Below, piece by piece: positions 8,636-17,680 of a stretch of 64,000 nucleotides of DNA. Under the pieces are notes generated by a model. It was not told where the DNA came from, did not search any database, and saw only the letters and a program-made list of their open reading frames with translations. The stretch covers positions 18,648-82,647 of the forward strand of contig NZ_JAAEEH010000010.1 in the NCBI RefSeq assembly GCF_010179735.1, in the 5' to 3' direction. The position numbers were made by a program, and so were the translations under genes. The stretch comes from Anaerotalea alkaliphila. Its GTDB lineage: Bacteria > Bacillota > Clostridia > Lachnospirales > Vallitaleaceae. How positions within the stretch are numbered: the stretch's first letter is position 1; each line of letters begins with the position of its first letter.

Positions 8636-9585
8636 ACATTGTGGTGCTGGATGGAGACAGTTTGGGCAGGGAGTTGGACCTGGGAGCTTTGCGGGCGCTG
8701 GGGGTATGCACCGTCTACGGATTCACCTCCAGGGAGGAGGTCGTGGATCGGATCCGGAACCAGGAGGTCCTGGTGACCAACAAGGTGAAGCTGGATGCCT
8801 CCAACTTGGGCCAGGTGGAGGGGGTCCGCCTTATCTGCATGACAGGGACGGGGACGGACGGCATCGATGTGGAATATGCCAGGTCCAAGGGAATCGCCGT
8901 TTGCAACGTGGCGGGTTATGCGACGGAAAGTGTGGCGCAACACACGTTTGCCATGCTTTTTTACCTTTACGAGAACCTGCCTTATTACGACAACTACATG
9001 AAGCGGGGAGGTTATGTGGACGACCGTTCCTTCCGGCATTATGAAAACACGTTCCACCAAATCTGCGGGAAAAGATGGGGAATCATCGGCATGGGCGCCA
9101 TCGGACGGAGGGTTGCCGAGGTGGCCACGGCCTTCGGATGCAGGGTGTCCTACTTTTCCCCCAGCGGCTCCGACCGGATGGAGAAGTATCCCCGGGTGGA
9201 CCTGGAAACCCTGTGCAGGGAATCGGACATCCTTTCCATCCATGCCCCATTGAATGCGCAAACAAGGAACCTGGTGGGGCCTAGGGAACTGGGGTGGATG
9301 TCCAGGGAGGCGGTGCTCCTGAACCTGGGAAGGGGGGGCATCGTCAACGAGGAGGCGCTGGTCCGGGCCCTGCGGGAAGGCTGGATCAAGGCGGCCGGTC
9401 TGGATGTGCTGGAGCATGAACCGATGGAGGCGGGGGATCCCCTGCTGGACATCCGGGAGCCGGGAAAACTTCTGCTGACCCCCCATATCGGTTGGGCGTC
9501 CCTGGAGGCCAGGCAGCAGGTGGTCCTGGAAGTCGCAAAAAACATTGGAAATTTCTATCGGGGAACCCCCACCCATGTGGTATAA
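8632..9585 (+). CDS. D-isomer-specific 2-hydroxyacid dehydrogenase
   Basis: A 317-residue NAD(P)-dependent oxidoreductase interconverting a 2-ketoacid and a D-2-hydroxyacid (glyoxylate, hydroxypyruvate or pyruvate type; substrate not resolvable). The nucleotide-binding motif GMGAIGRR is intact. Catalytic residues are visible as Arg in NLGRGGIV, Glu in LEHEP and His in TPHIGWAS. At the end of the second strand of the Rossmann fold, where NAD enzymes carry Asp, this protein reads SYFSPSG, hinting at NADP preference. It is translationally coupled to the upstream kinase (ATGA overlap) although no regulatory link is obvious. Confidence 0.88.
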   Translation: MNIVVLDGDSLGRELDLGALRALGVCTVYGFTSREEVVDRIRNQEVLVTNKVKLDASNLGQVEGVRLICMTGTGTDGIDVEYARSKGIAVCNVAGYATESVAQHTFAMLFYLYENLPYYDNYMKRGGYVDDRSFRHYENTFHQICGKRWGIIGMGAIGRRVAEVATAFGCRVSYFSPSGSDRMEKYPRVDLETLCRESDILSIHAPLNAQTRNLVGPRELGWMSREAVLLNLGRGGIVNEEALVRALREGWIKAAGLDVLEHEPMEAGDPLLDIREPGKLLLTPHIGWASLEARQQVVLEVAKNIGNFYRGTPTHVV

Positions 9586-9616
9586 TGCAAGAAAACCCAA
9601 CAAGGAGAAAACAGAC

Positions 9617-10477
9617 ATGGCAATACAACTTGTAATCGACAGCTCGGCAGACGTGCCACGCAACCTGGTGGACCGGTATGGCATCACCGTATGCCCCTTG
9701 AGCGTCCATTTTGGAGAAGAAGAATATTTGGACGGGGTGGACCTTGGCCCCAAGGAGTTCTACGAAAAGCTGGTCGCAGGCAAAGGGATGCCCAAGACCT
9801 CCCAAGTGACACCGGAACGGTTCAAGGAAGCGTTCCTGGCTGCGGCGGATGCAGGGAAGGAAGTGCTGTGCATCACCATCGGCTCCAAAGCCAGCGGTAC
9901 CTGCCAATCGGCCAACATCGCCAAGGCGGAGGTGGAGGAGGAGAGGCCGGAGGCTGCCATCGCCATCCTGGACTCCAACATGCTCTGCATGGGACAGGGA
10001 TATCTGGCAGTCCTGGCTGCCAGATACATCCAGGAGGGGTGGGATATGGAGCGGATCCTCGCCCAGTTGGAACCCTTGACCCAAAACAGGATTGAGCATC
10101 TGTTCTCCGTGGACACGCTGGAATATCTGAAGCGGGGGGGGAGGATCAAGCCGGCCGCCGCGTTGGTGGCGGATGTGCTTAACATCAAGCCTGTATTGCG
10201 GGTGGTGGACGCCACAACCGAAACCATCGGGAAGGTCCGGGGGAGAAAGAAGGTGATTCCGTTCTTCCTGGAGCACATGCGGAAGACCTTCGACCCGGAA
10301 GCCAACAGCTTCATCGCCATAGCACATGCCCAAGACAGGGAGTTTGCGGAAGCGCTGGCGGATGCGGTGAAGGAAACCTTCCAGTGGGAGAAGGAAATCA
10401 TCTTTGCGGAGGTGGGCGCCACCATCGGCACCCATACGGGTCCGGGCGTTGTAGGCATCTTCTATCTGAAAAAATAA
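9617..10477 (+). CDS. DegV family fatty-acid-binding protein
   Basis: A 286-residue two-domain DegV/FakB-type protein that binds a fatty acid and presents it to the kinase FakA for phosphorylation. Recognisable are the N-terminal DSSADVP, the loop TSQVTP, the helix-lining TIGSKASGTCQSA, the VDTLEYLKRGGRI segment and the C-terminal HTGPGVVGIFY. AAGGAG precedes the ATG by 9 bases, and the gap to the dehydrogenase is 31 bp. FakA is not in the window. Cytoplasmic. Confidence 0.92.
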   Translation: MAIQLVIDSSADVPRNLVDRYGITVCPLSVHFGEEEYLDGVDLGPKEFYEKLVAGKGMPKTSQVTPERFKEAFLAAADAGKEVLCITIGSKASGTCQSANIAKAEVEEERPEAAIAILDSNMLCMGQGYLAVLAARYIQEGWDMERILAQLEPLTQNRIEHLFSVDTLEYLKRGGRIKPAAALVADVLNIKPVLRVVDATTETIGKVRGRKKVIPFFLEHMRKTFDPEANSFIAIAHAQDREFAEALADAVKETFQWEKEIIFAEVGATIGTHTGPGVVGIFYLKK

Positions 10478-10508
10478 TCATCAAAATATTCAATTGTCAC
10501 AGGGATTA

Positions 10509-10517
10509 TGATATAAT
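10509..10517 (+). promoter_or_regulatory. Extended -10 promoter
   Basis: TGATATAAT, i.e. a TGn extension directly before a perfect TATAAT. The best -35 at 17-bp spacing (TTCAAT) is poor, as expected for extended -10 promoters. It drives the anchored unknown at 10585. Confidence 0.6.
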
Positions 10518-10584
10518 ACTGTGGCAATTGATTTTTTTTATTTGGGAAAGTTTGGTCCCAAGCGGGCTAGGAGGCATAAGGATC

Positions 10585-11265
10585 GTGGAAAATAGAAGAC
10601 GTTTTTGGAAAACACGGGGCTTTATTACGGTGGCCGCCGCCCTGTTTTTTTTGCTGCTGATAGCAGCCGCAGGCGAGGGTGCCCGAAAGGATGGGATCCA
10701 GACCTTGGACACCAGAATCGGCATGGAAACAGCCGGGATGGAACAGGTGCTGGAGCAACCGGAAGAAGAGTTGGGGGAAGCGGGGGAGATCCGTAGGTTC
10801 ATCGGCTACTTCCATTTCAACTACCTGTTCCAGCCGGACAACGGGACGGGGGCCATCAGTCCCCGGGCGATGCAGCTTTTCGCCGTAAGCTACATCTACC
10901 AGCATGCGAACCAGGACCTGGTGTTCGATACGACCGAATTCATGCTCCGCATCCCCTATGCCAGGTTGGAGGAAGTGGTGGAAAGGTTCTTTGGGGTCGA
11001 GTTCCATGCCCACAGCCAGCCGGAAGGCACAGGCGTCCAGTTTGTGAACGGCGAATACCTGATGCCGGCCATGGACCTTGGATGGACAAGTGAAATCGTC
11101 CTGGACGGGGTATCCCCCCAGGAGGATGGGAGCAATCTGGCGGAGGCTCGGATCATAGACCCGGAGTCGGGGGAGACACGGTTGACGATCACGGCCGGCA
11201 TCCGGAAAGTGGACGGCCGCTGGATCATGGAGAGCTATAGGAACGCCGCCCCTGCGCAGGAGTGA
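10585..11265 (+). CDS. Single-pass membrane-anchored protein of unknown function
   Basis: 226 residues. A basic N-terminus (ENRRRFWK) and one hydrophobic helix (about 13-31) place the rest outside the membrane. The extracytoplasmic part is mixed alpha/beta and ends in a strand pattern (TITAGIRKVDGRWIMESY) reminiscent of NTF2-like or DUF-type lipoprotein folds. There is no lipobox. GTG at 10585 is chosen because TAGGAGG lies 10 bases upstream; no ATG fits. It has its own extended -10 promoter and lies just ahead of leuS. I do not recognise the family. Confidence 0.7.
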   Translation: MENRRRFWKTRGFITVAAALFFLLLIAAAGEGARKDGIQTLDTRIGMETAGMEQVLEQPEEELGEAGEIRRFIGYFHFNYLFQPDNGTGAISPRAMQLFAVSYIYQHANQDLVFDTTEFMLRIPYARLEEVVERFFGVEFHAHSQPEGTGVQFVNGEYLMPAMDLGWTSEIVLDGVSPQEDGSNLAEARIIDPESGETRLTITAGIRKVDGRWIMESYRNAAPAQE

Positions 11266-11299
11266 TGAAAAACAATTTTGGAAGCACAAGGAGGACAAC

Positions 11300-13708
11300 A
11301 TGTCTGTACAGTACAAGCATCAGGAAATAGAACAGAAGTGGCGCCGGATCTGGGAAGAACGTCCGGTCAACAAGGAGGAAGGCAGGGAAAAATACTACTG
11401 CCTGGACATGTTCCCCTATCCCTCCGGCAGCGGCCTGCATGTGGGCCACTGGAGGGGATATGTGCTCAGCGATGTCTGGAGCCGCTACAAGATCCTGCAG
11501 GGATACCATGTGCTGCACCCCATGGGATGGGATGCGTTCGGACTGCCGGCGGAGAACTACGCCATCAAGATGGGGGTGCACCCCGCTAAGGCGACCGCCG
11601 AGAACGTGGAGAACTTCAAGCGGCAATTGAAGGAGATCAGCGCCGTCTATGACTGGACGAAAGAAGTGAACACCACGGATCCGGGTTTCTACAAATGGAC
11701 CCAGTGGATTTTCGTGCAGATGTTCAAAGCGGGCCTCGCCTATGAGAAGGAGATGCCCATCAACTGGTGTCCGGAATGCAAGACCGGCCTGGCCAACGAG
11801 GAAGTGGTGAACGGGGAATGCGACCGCTGTGGAACGCCCGTCACAAAGAAGAACCTCCGCCAGTGGATGCTGAAGATCACCGCCTATGCGGAGCGTCTGC
11901 TGAAAGACCTGGAAGACCTGGATTGGCCTGACAAGGTGAAAAAGATGCAGAGCGATTGGATCGGAAAATCCCATGGTGCGGAAATCGACTTCCAGGTGGA
12001 GGGCATGGAGGAGAAGCTGAAGGTGTTCACGACCCGTCCGGACACCCTGTACGGGGCCACCTTCATGGTCCTGGCACCGGAGCATGGGGCTGTGGCAAAG
12101 ATCACCCAGCCTCCGAAGAAGGAAGAGGTGGAGCACTATGTTTTCCACGCTTCCATGAAAAGCTCCGTGGACAGGATGCAGGACAAGGAAAAGACCGGGG
12201 TCTTCACAGGAAGTTACGCGGTCAACCCTTTGAACGGCGCCAAGCTGCCCATCTGGATTTCCGATTATGTCCTGGCCGATTACGGGACGGGTGCCATCAT
12301 GTGCGTGCCTGCCCACGACGAGCGGGATTTCGCCTTCGCCAAGCAATTCGACCTGCCCATCACCCAGGTGATCCGGAAGGAAGGCGCCGGGGAGGAAGAG
12401 CTTCTGGAAGCCTATACGGAAGAGGGGGTCATGGTGAATTCCGGGCCCTTCGACGGCATGCGCTCCACCCTTGCCAAGGAAGCGGTTGCGGATTACCTGG
12501 AGGAGCAGGGCATCGGCGACAAGACCACAAACTACAAGTTGCGGGACTGGGTGTTTTCCAGACAGCGGTATTGGGGGGAACCCATACCCATCGTCCATTG
12601 CCCCTACTGCGGCACGGTTCCCGTACCGGAAGAGGACCTTCCCGTGGTGCTCCCGGAAGTGGAGAGCTATCAGCCCACGGGAACGGGGGAATCCCCGCTG
12701 GCCGCCATCGAGGAATGGGTGAACGTCCCTTGTCCGACCTGCGGCAAGCCGGCCAAAAGGGAAACCAACACCATGCCCCAGTGGGCAGGTTCTTCCTGGT
12801 ACTTCCTCCGGTATGTGGATGTGGACAACAGCCGGGAACTGGTTTCGAAGGAACAGGCGAGGAAATGGCTGCCTGTGGACATGTATGTGGGAGGGATCGA
12901 GCATGCGGTCCTGCACCTGCTCTACTCCAGGTTCTACACCAAGTTCCTTCATGACATCGGTGTGGTGGAGTTCCAGGAGCCTTTCACACGCCTGTTCAAC
13001 CAGGGGATGATCTGCAAGAACGGTGCGAAGATGAGCAAGTCCAAAGGAAACGTGGTTTCTCCCGACAACCTGGTCCAGGATTACGGCTGCGACTCCCTGC
13101 GGATGTACGAGCTGTTCGTAGGGCCTCCGGAACTGGATTCCGAGTGGGACGACCGGGGGATCGAGGGTGTCTACCGCTTCCTGAACAGGGTCTGGAAGCT
13201 GGTCCACGAGAACATCGGCAGGGAGGTCCCGGTCACCCAGGAACTGGAGAAGCTGCGGAACCAGCTGATCTATGAGGTGACCAACCGGATGAACAACTTC
13301 AACATGAACACCACGGTCAGCGCATTCATGGAGTTCAACAACAAGTTCCTGGACCTGTCCAAGAACCAGGGGGGCGTGGACAAGGAAACCCTGTCCACCC
13401 TGGTGGTGCTTCTGGCCCCCTTCGCCCCCCATATGGCGGAGGAGCTGTGGGAAGCCCTTGGGCAGGAGGGGTCCGTATTCGAAAACGAATGGCCCGTACA
13501 TGACGAAAGCAAGATGAAGGAAACTTCCGTCCAGATGCCTGTCCAGGTCAACGGAAAAATCAAGGCCACCATCCTGGTGGAAGACGGAGAAGACAAGGAA
13601 AGCGTGTTGGCAAAGGCCAGGGGAGCCGTAGAGGGGAAACTGGACGGACGCGCCATCCAAAAGGAAGTTTATGTGCCCGGCAGGATCATCAGCATCGTGG
13701 CGAAATAG
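11300..13708 (+). CDS. leuS: Leucyl-tRNA synthetase
   Basis: An 802-residue class I synthetase that charges tRNA-Leu. The HIGH-type motif is GLHVGH (about 46-51) after YPSGS, the CP1 editing domain occupies about residues 220-410 (TTRPDTLYGATF, VPAHDERDFAFA), and KMSKSKGN lies near 578. Two zinc-type Cys pairs appear in CPECKTG/CDRCG and CPYCG/CPTCG. Length is normal for the bacterial enzyme. The ATG follows AAGGAGG. No T-box leader is visible in the 34-bp gap upstream, which is unusual for a Firmicute synthetase gene. Confidence 0.97.
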   Translation: MSVQYKHQEIEQKWRRIWEERPVNKEEGREKYYCLDMFPYPSGSGLHVGHWRGYVLSDVWSRYKILQGYHVLHPMGWDAFGLPAENYAIKMGVHPAKATAENVENFKRQLKEISAVYDWTKEVNTTDPGFYKWTQWIFVQMFKAGLAYEKEMPINWCPECKTGLANEEVVNGECDRCGTPVTKKNLRQWMLKITAYAERLLKDLEDLDWPDKVKKMQSDWIGKSHGAEIDFQVEGMEEKLKVFTTRPDTLYGATFMVLAPEHGAVAKITQPPKKEEVEHYVFHASMKSSVDRMQDKEKTGVFTGSYAVNPLNGAKLPIWISDYVLADYGTGAIMCVPAHDERDFAFAKQFDLPITQVIRKEGAGEEELLEAYTEEGVMVNSGPFDGMRSTLAKEAVADYLEEQGIGDKTTNYKLRDWVFSRQRYWGEPIPIVHCPYCGTVPVPEEDLPVVLPEVESYQPTGTGESPLAAIEEWVNVPCPTCGKPAKRETNTMPQWAGSSWYFLRYVDVDNSRELVSKEQARKWLPVDMYVGGIEHAVLHLLYSRFYTKFLHDIGVVEFQEPFTRLFNQGMICKNGAKMSKSKGNVVSPDNLVQDYGCDSLRMYELFVGPPELDSEWDDRGIEGVYRFLNRVWKLVHENIGREVPVTQELEKLRNQLIYEVTNRMNNFNMNTTVSAFMEFNNKFLDLSKNQGGVDKETLSTLVVLLAPFAPHMAEELWEALGQEGSVFENEWPVHDESKMKETSVQMPVQVNGKIKATILVEDGEDKESVLAKARGAVEGKLDGRAIQKEVYVPGRIISIVAK

Positions 13709-13716
13709 AAAGCGGA

Positions 13717-13755
13717 AGGGACGTGAAGGGGTCCGGGGACCCCTCTTGCGTCCCT
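13717..13755 (+). terminator. Hairpin downstream of leuS
   Basis: Outer arms AGGGACG/CGTCCCT (13717-13723, 13749-13755) enclose a perfect inner GGGGTCC/GGACCCC stem. Only a short T tract follows, so it may be an inefficient terminator or a processing site. Confidence 0.55.
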
Positions 13756-13788
13756 GCCCTTTTGGGAGACAGGACAGGAGGAACCAAA

Positions 13789-15171
13789 ATGCTTGAATTC
13801 AGCAAAAAAACGAATCTATTGGAACGGACGGAGTTCACCTACCCCTTGCAGGACGTGGAAAAACCCAACATGTTCAGGAATCTGTTCCCCTATGACGAGG
13901 TGCCCAAGGTGGCCTTCAACCACAGGATGGTGCCCATCAACATGCCGGACAACATCTGGATCACGGACACCACTTTCCGGGATGGACAGCAGTCCAGGGA
14001 ACCTTTCACCACAGAACAGATCGTCACGCTGTTCGACTACCTCCACAGGCTTTCCGGACCCAATGGAATTGTCCGCCAGAGCGAATTTTTCCTGTACAGC
14101 AAAAAGGACAGGGACGCGGTATGCAAATGCATGGAGAGGGGATACGAATTCCCCCACGTCACCAGTTGGATCCGGGCATCCAAGAAGGATTTCCAACTGG
14201 TGCGGGACATCGGGGTCCAGGAGACGGGAATCCTTGTCAGCTGTTCCGACTACCACATCTTCCACAAGCTGAAGATGACCCGACGGCAGGCGGTTGACCA
14301 CTACACTGCTGTCATCAAGGAATGCATCGAAACGGGGGTCAGGCCCCGCTGCCACCTGGAGGACATCACCCGCGCCGACTTCTACGGGTTCGTGGTCCCG
14401 TTCGTCATCGCGCTCATGAAACTGATGGAGGAGACCAGGATGCCCATCAAGATCCGGGCCTGCGACACCATGGGGTACGGGGTCAGCTATCCGGGGGCCA
14501 CGCTGCCCAGGAGCGTTCCGGGAATCATCTACGGACTGAACCACCATGCCGGCGTGCCTTCCGAGCTGCTGGAATGGCATGGACACAACGACTTCTACCG
14601 GGCGGTGAACAATTCCGCCACCGCCTGGCTGTACGGCTGCTCCGGAGTGAACTGCTCCCTGTTCGGCATCGGGGAGAGGACCGGAAACACCCCGCTGGAG
14701 GCCATGGTATTCGAATATGCCCAGTTCCGGGGAACCTTGGACGGCATGGACACCACCATCATCACGGAAATGGCGGAATACTTTGAAAAGACCTTCGGGG
14801 AAACCCTGCCGGAGCGGACGCCCTTCGTCGGAAGGAACTTCAACGTGACACGGGCGGGCATCCATGCGGACGGTCTGCTGAAGAACGAGGAAATCTACAA
14901 CATCTTCGACACGGAAAAGCTTCTGAACCGTCCGGTGGTGGTGGCGGTTTCCGACACCTCCGGCGTTTCAGGCGTGGCCCATTGGATCAACGCCTATTTC
15001 AAACGGAAGGACGACCGGGCAGTGGACAAGAACCATCCGGTGGTGCAGGAAGTGAAAGCCTGGGTGGACAGGGAATATGCCGAGGGAAGGGTCACCTTCA
15101 TTACCGATGAGGAGATGCTGGAAGCCATCGACAAGGCCGTGGAAGCAACCGGAGTTGCACTGTTGCCCTAA
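13789..15171 (+). CDS. Re-type citrate synthase-like enzyme (isopropylmalate synthase superfamily)
   Basis: 460 residues with a DRE-TIM barrel related to 2-isopropylmalate and homocitrate synthases. ITDTTFRDGQQS carries the metal-binding Asp and catalytic Arg; WHGHND supplies the two metal-binding histidines; GVNCSLFGIGERTGNTPLE closes the barrel; RNFNVTRAGIHADG belongs to the downstream subdomain. It lacks the roughly 120-residue LeuA allosteric domain of true 2-isopropylmalate synthase. The N-terminal region (LLERTEFTYPL, FPYDEVPKV) and the neighbouring isocitrate dehydrogenase fit the Re-citrate synthase described in Clostridium kluyveri, condensing acetyl-CoA and oxaloacetate. Homocitrate or citramalate synthase are the alternatives. 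The ATG follows ACAGGAGGAACC. Confidence 0.75.
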   Translation: MLEFSKKTNLLERTEFTYPLQDVEKPNMFRNLFPYDEVPKVAFNHRMVPINMPDNIWITDTTFRDGQQSREPFTTEQIVTLFDYLHRLSGPNGIVRQSEFFLYSKKDRDAVCKCMERGYEFPHVTSWIRASKKDFQLVRDIGVQETGILVSCSDYHIFHKLKMTRRQAVDHYTAVIKECIETGVRPRCHLEDITRADFYGFVVPFVIALMKLMEETRMPIKIRACDTMGYGVSYPGATLPRSVPGIIYGLNHHAGVPSELLEWHGHNDFYRAVNNSATAWLYGCSGVNCSLFGIGERTGNTPLEAMVFEYAQFRGTLDGMDTTIITEMAEYFEKTFGETLPERTPFVGRNFNVTRAGIHADGLLKNEEIYNIFDTEKLLNRPVVVAVSDTSGVSGVAHWINAYFKRKDDRAVDKNHPVVQEVKAWVDREYAEGRVTFITDEEMLEAIDKAVEATGVALLP

Positions 15172-15183
15172 TTGTATTATAAT
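15155..15183 (+). promoter_or_regulatory. Promoter of the isocitrate dehydrogenase gene
   Basis: TTGCAC (15155-15160), a 17-bp spacer and a perfect TATAAT (15178-15183). The -35 lies inside the last codons of the preceding gene, so the dehydrogenase can be expressed separately. Confidence 0.65.
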
Positions 15184-15230
15184 ATACAGGATTTGACAGG
15201 AATAAACGATCATCGGAACAGGAGGACAAG

Positions 15231-16376
15231 ATGGAATATATCGAAAAGATGGAAAGCATCATCAAGGAGCAGAAGGCACGTGTGGCCATGATGAAGGCTC
15301 AGGGGGACTTTGTTAAATATGAGGAATTGGACCAGGTCGTCATCGGTGTGTGTGGCGGCGACGGCATCGGTCCGGCCATCACCGGACAAGCCCAAAGGAT
15401 TCTGGAATTCCTGCTGGCGGATGCGCTGAAGAGTGGAAAGGTGGCCTTCAAGACGGTGGACGGACTGACCATCGAGAACAGGGCGAAAGCGAACAAGGCC
15501 ATTCCGGACGACGTGCTGGCGGAACTCAAGACCTGCCATGTCATCCTGAAGGGCCCCACGACCACCCCCCGGAAGGGCGACCCATGGCCCAACATCGAAA
15601 GCGCCAATGTCGCCATGCGGAAAGAGCTGGACCTGTTCGCCAACGTGCGTCCCGTCAGCGTACCGGAGCAAGGCATCGACTGGACCTTCTTCCGTGAGAA
15701 TACGGAAGGCTCCTATGTTCTGGGAAGCAAGGGCATGCACATCGACGAGGACATCGCCATGGACTTCACGGTGACAACCACCCAGGGATCCGAGCGGATT
15801 GCCCGGGCCGCCTTCGAATTCGCGAAGAAGAACGGCAAGAAAAGGGTCACCTGCGTGACCAAGGCCAACATCATCAAAACCACCGACGGGAAATTCCTGG
15901 ACATCTGCAAGGACATGGCCAAAGAATATCCGGAAATAGATTTCGACGACTGGTACATCGACATCATGACGGCCAAGCTGATCGACGAGAAGCGCCGCAA
16001 GGATTTCCAGGTGTTCGTCCTTCCCAACCTCTACGGAGACATCCTGACGGATGAGGCCGCAGAATTCCAAGGAGGCGTGGGCACTGCGGGAAGCGCCAAC
16101 ATCGGCAAGCGGTACGCCATGTTTGAAGCCATCCACGGTTCCGCCCCAAGGATGGTGGAGGAAGGCAGGGACATTTACGCGGACCCCTCCAGCGTCATAC
16201 GTGCGGGAGCCATGCTGCTGGCCCACATCGGATACGGCGTCCAGGCGGACAAGCTCTTCAAGGCCCTGGAAATCTGCGGGCAGACCGAAAAGAAGATCGA
16301 AACCACCGGACGGGACACGGGAGCCACCAGCGCCCAGTTCGCCGACTATATTATGGAAACAATCGAAAAGCTTTAG
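15231..16376 (+). CDS. icd: Isocitrate dehydrogenase (isocitrate/isopropylmalate dehydrogenase family)
   Basis: A 381-residue metal-dependent beta-decarboxylating dehydrogenase. Visible signatures are GGDGIGP, the substrate-binding arginines in ANVRP and FRENTEG, the metal-binding Asp residues in NLYGDILTDEAAEFQGG, and EAIHGSAP for the nucleotide adenosine site. The family also contains 3-isopropylmalate dehydrogenase, but FRENTEGSYV and the upstream citrate-synthase-like gene favour isocitrate to 2-oxoglutarate. Coenzyme choice is not decided. Aconitase is not in the window. AGGAGG lies before the ATG and a promoter starts within the upstream gene. Confidence 0.85.
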   Translation: MEYIEKMESIIKEQKARVAMMKAQGDFVKYEELDQVVIGVCGGDGIGPAITGQAQRILEFLLADALKSGKVAFKTVDGLTIENRAKANKAIPDDVLAELKTCHVILKGPTTTPRKGDPWPNIESANVAMRKELDLFANVRPVSVPEQGIDWTFFRENTEGSYVLGSKGMHIDEDIAMDFTVTTTQGSERIARAAFEFAKKNGKKRVTCVTKANIIKTTDGKFLDICKDMAKEYPEIDFDDWYIDIMTAKLIDEKRRKDFQVFVLPNLYGDILTDEAAEFQGGVGTAGSANIGKRYAMFEAIHGSAPRMVEEGRDIYADPSSVIRAGAMLLAHIGYGVQADKLFKALEICGQTEKKIETTGRDTGATSAQFADYIMETIEKL

Positions 16377-16383
16377 GAAATGA

Positions 16384-16417
16384 GGGACAGGACCTTGGGG
16401 ACTCCAAGGCCTGTCCC
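16384..16417 (+). terminator. Terminator-like hairpin after icd
   Basis: GGGACAGG and CCTTGG pair with CCAAGG and CCTGTCCC. The tail is only TTG, so termination may be partial. The next promoter's -35 starts immediately after. Confidence 0.55.
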
Positions 16418-16446
16418 TTGTCACTGGCCCCCTGCGGATGTATAAT
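16418..16446 (+). promoter_or_regulatory. Promoter of the DUF2177/TspO-like/metNI operon
   Basis: TTGTCA (16418-16423), a 17-bp spacer and a perfect TATAAT (16441-16446), about 30 bp before the first gene. Confidence 0.75.
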
Positions 16447-16478
16447 GGGAACATCAGAGGAGTGGAAAGGAGACGGAT

Positions 16479-16883
16479 ATGGCATATGTGAAGATGTATC
16501 TTGTGGCATTTGTGGTCTTTTTTGCGGTGGACCTGGTTTGGCTGGGGCTGGTGGCCCCGGGGCTCTACAGGAAGCATCTGGGGTACCTCCTGGCACCCAG
16601 TCCCAACTGGGTGGCGGCGATGGCTTTCTATCTGCTGTACATCGCTGGGCTGGTCTTCTTTGTGGTCCATCCCGCAGTGGAGAAGCAGAGCATTGCCTAC
16701 GCCTTGCTGGGAGGCATGTTCTTCGGGCTGGTGACCTATGCCACCTATGACCTGACGAATCTGGCTACGGTAAGGGACTGGCCCCTGGTGATCACGGCAG
16801 TGGACATGCTCTGGGGAACGGTCTTGGGGGGGACGGTCTCCCTGGCCACCTATTGGATCCTGACCCGTTTGGGTTGGGCATGA
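16479..16883 (+). CDS. DUF2177 family membrane protein
   Basis: A 134-residue protein with four membrane helices. The conserved pattern VDLVWLGLVAPGLYRKHLGYLL in the first helix and loop, the central GLVTYATYDLTNLATVRDWP and the final DMLWGT identify the DUF2177 family, whose function is unknown. It is the first gene of an operon with a TspO-like protein and metNI; the next gene begins about 11 bp downstream, after an intervening GAGGAGG. The ATG follows GGAAAGGAG. Confidence 0.85.
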   Translation: MAYVKMYLVAFVVFFAVDLVWLGLVAPGLYRKHLGYLLAPSPNWVAAMAFYLLYIAGLVFFVVHPAVEKQSIAYALLGGMFFGLVTYATYDLTNLATVRDWPLVITAVDMLWGTVLGGTVSLATYWILTRLGWA

Positions 16884-16894
16884 GGAGGAACGGC

Positions 16895-17680
16895 ATGGAG
16901 GTTAAGAGTTGGGCGGCTTTGAATATGGCGGGCACGGCGGCGGTGCTGGCAGTGAACGGTTTGGCCAACGCCCTGCCCATCAACGGGGTGACGACGGGAG
17001 CGGTATCGGACAGATACCCCAACCTTTTCGCGCCCGCAGGATTCACCTTCGGCATCTGGGGGCTGATCTACAGCCTGCTGGTCGTCTTTGCCGTCCTCCA
17101 GTGGAGGGAGCAAAGGCACAGGCATTTCACCTCCCGAACGGTCGCTGCTGCGCTGGGGCCCTGGTACTTTCTGTCCTGCGCGGCCAACGCGGCCTGGATC
17201 CTGGCCTGGCACCATGACAGGATCCCTTGGACCATGGCCCTCATGGTGGTGCTGCTCCTGTGCCTGGTCCAGGCTTACCGCAGGCTGGAATTGCATGCCT
17301 ACGTGGAGAGGGACAAGACCACCGGCATTGCCCGGATCGCCATGAGCGTCTATCTGGGATGGGTTTCCATCGCGACCATAGCCAACGCCGCAGTGCTTCT
17401 GGTGGCCCTGGAGTGGAGCGGTTGGGGGCTCCCCCCGTCCTGGTGGACGGTCCTTGTCCTGGTGGCAGGAATCCTCCTGGGGGCGGCATCCGTGCTGTTC
17501 AAAAGGGACTTCTATTATGCCTTGGTGGTGGTTTGGGCCCTTTGGGGCATCTACAGCAAAAGGTCCGCTCCTGGGATGGAGCCGGAACCTTTGATAGCAG
17601 GAGCGGCAGTGGCAGGCATGGCCTTCCTTGTCCTCTTGGTCCTGGGAAAAATCAGGAATGGGAAAGGAAGCGAAATATGA
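16895..17680 (+). CDS. TspO/tryptophan-rich sensory protein-like membrane protein
   Basis: 261 residues and about eight membrane helices, longer than classical five-helix TspO (about 160). The N-terminal half carries the family hallmarks: [34 protein letters not shown]-like [21 protein letters not shown] and many tryptophans. Classical TspO binds porphyrins or cholesterol; this long subgroup has no established role. The ATG at 16895 is preferred to 16880 because GAGGAGG lies just upstream of it. It overlaps metN by four bases (ATGA), suggesting one operon with methionine uptake. Confidence 0.75.
   Translation: MEVKSWAALNMAGTAAVLAVNGLANALPINGVTTGAVSDRYPNLFAPAGFTFGIWGLIYSLLVVFAVLQWREQRHRHFTSRTVAAALGPWYFLSCAANAAWILAWHHDRIPWTMALMVVLLLCLVQAYRRLELHAYVERDKTTGIARIAMSVYLGWVSIATIANAAVLLVALEWSGWGLPPSWWTVLVLVAGILLGAASVLFKRDFYYALVVVWALWGIYSKRSAPGMEPEPLIAGAAVAGMAFLVLLVLGKIRNGKGSEI

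Noticed and set aside
11266..11299. T-box leader for leuS
   Set aside because: Only 34 bases separate it from the previous gene, with no room for a T-box and no such motif.
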